In this document: piece after piece, positions 63,213 to 64,000 of the stretch | Position numbering within the stretch: the first letter of the stretch is position 1 | Layout of the letters: each line of letters begins with the position of its first letter | Origin: Anseranas semipalmata | Lineage: Eukaryota; Chordata; Aves; Anseriformes; Anseranatidae | DNA length: 64,000 bases | Reading direction: 5' to 3' | Assembly (NCBI GenBank): GCA_013399115.1 | Contig: VXAA01006091.1 | Coordinates: 373,341-437,340 of the forward strand | Position numbers and translations under genes: made by a program | The notes under the pieces: generated by a model | Database searches by the model: none | What the model was told of the DNA's origin: nothing | The model's input: only the letters and a program-made list of their open reading frames with translations

Positions 63213-63604
63213 GCTGGCTTGTCCAGCTTGAAGTTTGCTGCACACATGCAGCACTCACGCACTCGTCCCTTACACACACGACATTCGCAGGTCCCCCTGG
63301 GCGTACCAGCTCAGACCCCCTGCCCACCTGATGCCCCGGCCCGGATCCGAAGCCCCTGCTACTCACCGGCTGGTCCAGCTAAAAGTTTGCTGGCAAATAC
63401 ACGCGCACACCCACGCACACCGTGGGGAAGATACAGACACTCGGCCCCTCCAGCAGCCGGCACCAGGCACACGGTGGGGGCCCTGCTCCAGGCGGAGCCC
63501 GCCTCACTCACGCCGGTGGCCGGTTTGGGAGCACACACCGCCTCCGCCCCACGGCTGGGAGCAGAAGACCCCGCTCGCTTCAGCCACTGGTGGTAGGACC
63601 CCGC

Positions 63605-63688
63605 CTGCTCCAGTTGCTGGCACCACAGGCAGGGGACACCTACACCCCCAGCCTGACCCCAGCAGCTGGCACTTAGTGCACTCACGCC
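63605..63688 (+). repeat. 178-bp period direct repeat, unit A
   Basis: Starts CTGCTCCAGTTGCTGGCACC, continues with a CAGGCAGGGG-type block, a second CCAGCAGCTGGCAC at 63659-63672 and an ACTCACGC end. It aligns column by column with 63783-63866, and the two embedded CAGCTGGCAC words are 49 bp apart in both units. Confidence 0.85.
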
Positions 63689-63782
63689 GATCCCCCCAGT
63701 AGCTGGCACCCCGGGCTCAAAGTCTGCAGAGCCCCCCCAGGCCCAGAGAGGACCCTCCAGCGTCTGAGGCGAGGACACCCAC

Positions 63783-63866
63783 CCGCTCCAGCAGCTGGCA
63801 CCGCAGGCCAGGGGTGCCCGCTCCCCCGGCCCGACTCCAGCAGCTGGCACTGACGTTCGCTCACAC
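63783..63866 (+). repeat. 178-bp period direct repeat, unit B
   Basis: Starts CCGCTCCAGCAGCTGGCACC and carries CAGGCCAGGGG and a second CCAGCAGCTGGCAC at 63837-63850. Offset from unit A is 178 bp. Between the units lies a further CCAGTAGCTGGCAC at 63696-63709. Confidence 0.85.
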
Positions 63867-64000
63867 GCACACAGGTCTCACCAGGCGCTGGCACATGGTC
63901 CTTGCAGCACCCACACACAAGAGAGAGCATGGATACGCAGAGACAGAGTTGAGGAGAGATTTAATGAGGAAATACGGGAAGATAGGACAGACTGCGGTGA

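Larger units (their letters stand above)
62761..64000. repeat. GC-rich, CpG-containing tandem-like repeat block (unclassified)
   Basis: Composition changes abruptly at about 62760 from AT-rich to strongly GC-rich, with CACACA tracts and many CpG. It contains recurring CCAGCAGCTGGCAC-type words, a 178-bp-period direct repeat and a 152-bp-period repeat (GTCCAGCTTGAAGTTTGCTG at 63221 and GTCCAGCTAAAAGTTTGCTG at 63373). One N lies at 63212. The last 80 bases return to A/G-rich sequence (GAGGAGAGATTTAATGAGGA). Overlapping long frames occur on both strands (for example plus 62790-63596 and minus 63359-63850), as expected from GC-rich repeats, and no domain is seen. It could be a minisatellite, part of a retroviral element or a CpG-rich regulatory region. 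It continues past the window end. Confidence 0.6.

Noticed and set aside
62790..63596. 268-codon plus-strand frame and several overlapping frames in the GC-rich block
   Set aside because: Frames are open in several registers on both strands, the composition is Pro/Ala/Gly/His-rich from repeats, and no domain is visible. This is typical of GC-rich repetitive DNA, so not called as a gene.

Overview
The window looks like avian nuclear DNA from an AT-rich, gene-poor interval (intergenic or a long intron). The strongest evidence is a set of CR1 non-LTR retrotransposon copies with the diagnostic 3' tail of tandem 8-mers (ATTCTATG / ATTCTGTG) and a shared ORF2 C-terminus ending in HMV or DMV. A solo endogenous-retrovirus LTR of a kind familiar from birds also fits. 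I cannot assign a species. I found no convincing intact host protein-coding gene, no tRNA or rRNA gene, no operon-like organisation and no CRISPR array. Nearly all open frames are chance frames in AT-rich DNA or belong to CR1.

Layout. 1-18 kb: mostly unique AT-rich sequence with old, decayed retroelement pieces (660-1260, 3799-4440, 10261-10340, 12001-12350), one younger CR1 (6316-6670) and several microsatellites. 18-26 kb: three CR1 copies (18052-18228 minus, 20186-20799 plus, 24246-25066 minus). The last keeps a 232-codon uninterrupted ORF2 C-terminal frame. An LTR-like signal lies near 25.9-26.2 kb. 27.1-27.3 kb: a duplicated AAAAT pentanucleotide array. 30-35 kb: a weak coding-like tract (30297-30770) and a tRNA-headed SINE relic (34865-34930). 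38-45 kb: a CR1 inserted into an older repeat (38195-38560), a second CR1 (39183-39880), a solo LTR with a 145-N assembly gap (40307-41123) and another CR1 (44343-44959). 49.4-51.7 kb: an unusual 3'-truncated CR1 carrying endonuclease and N-terminal reverse transcriptase remnants, followed by a coding-like minus-strand tract of unknown identity. 53-58 kb: a perfect 12+1+12 inverted repeat, a minus-strand CR1 and a CTCF-like motif. 62.76 kb to the end: an abrupt change to GC-rich, CpG-containing, tandemly repetitive sequence that I cannot assign.

The content does not form a cooperating gene system. It records repeated CR1 retrotransposition of different ages, one retroviral insertion reduced to a solo LTR, and background sequence. 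The parts most worth a second look are the GC-rich terminal block, the interrupted coding-like tract at 51460-51732, the 3'-truncated CR1 beside it and the palindrome at 53.3 kb. I did not find a new biological system that I could defend.
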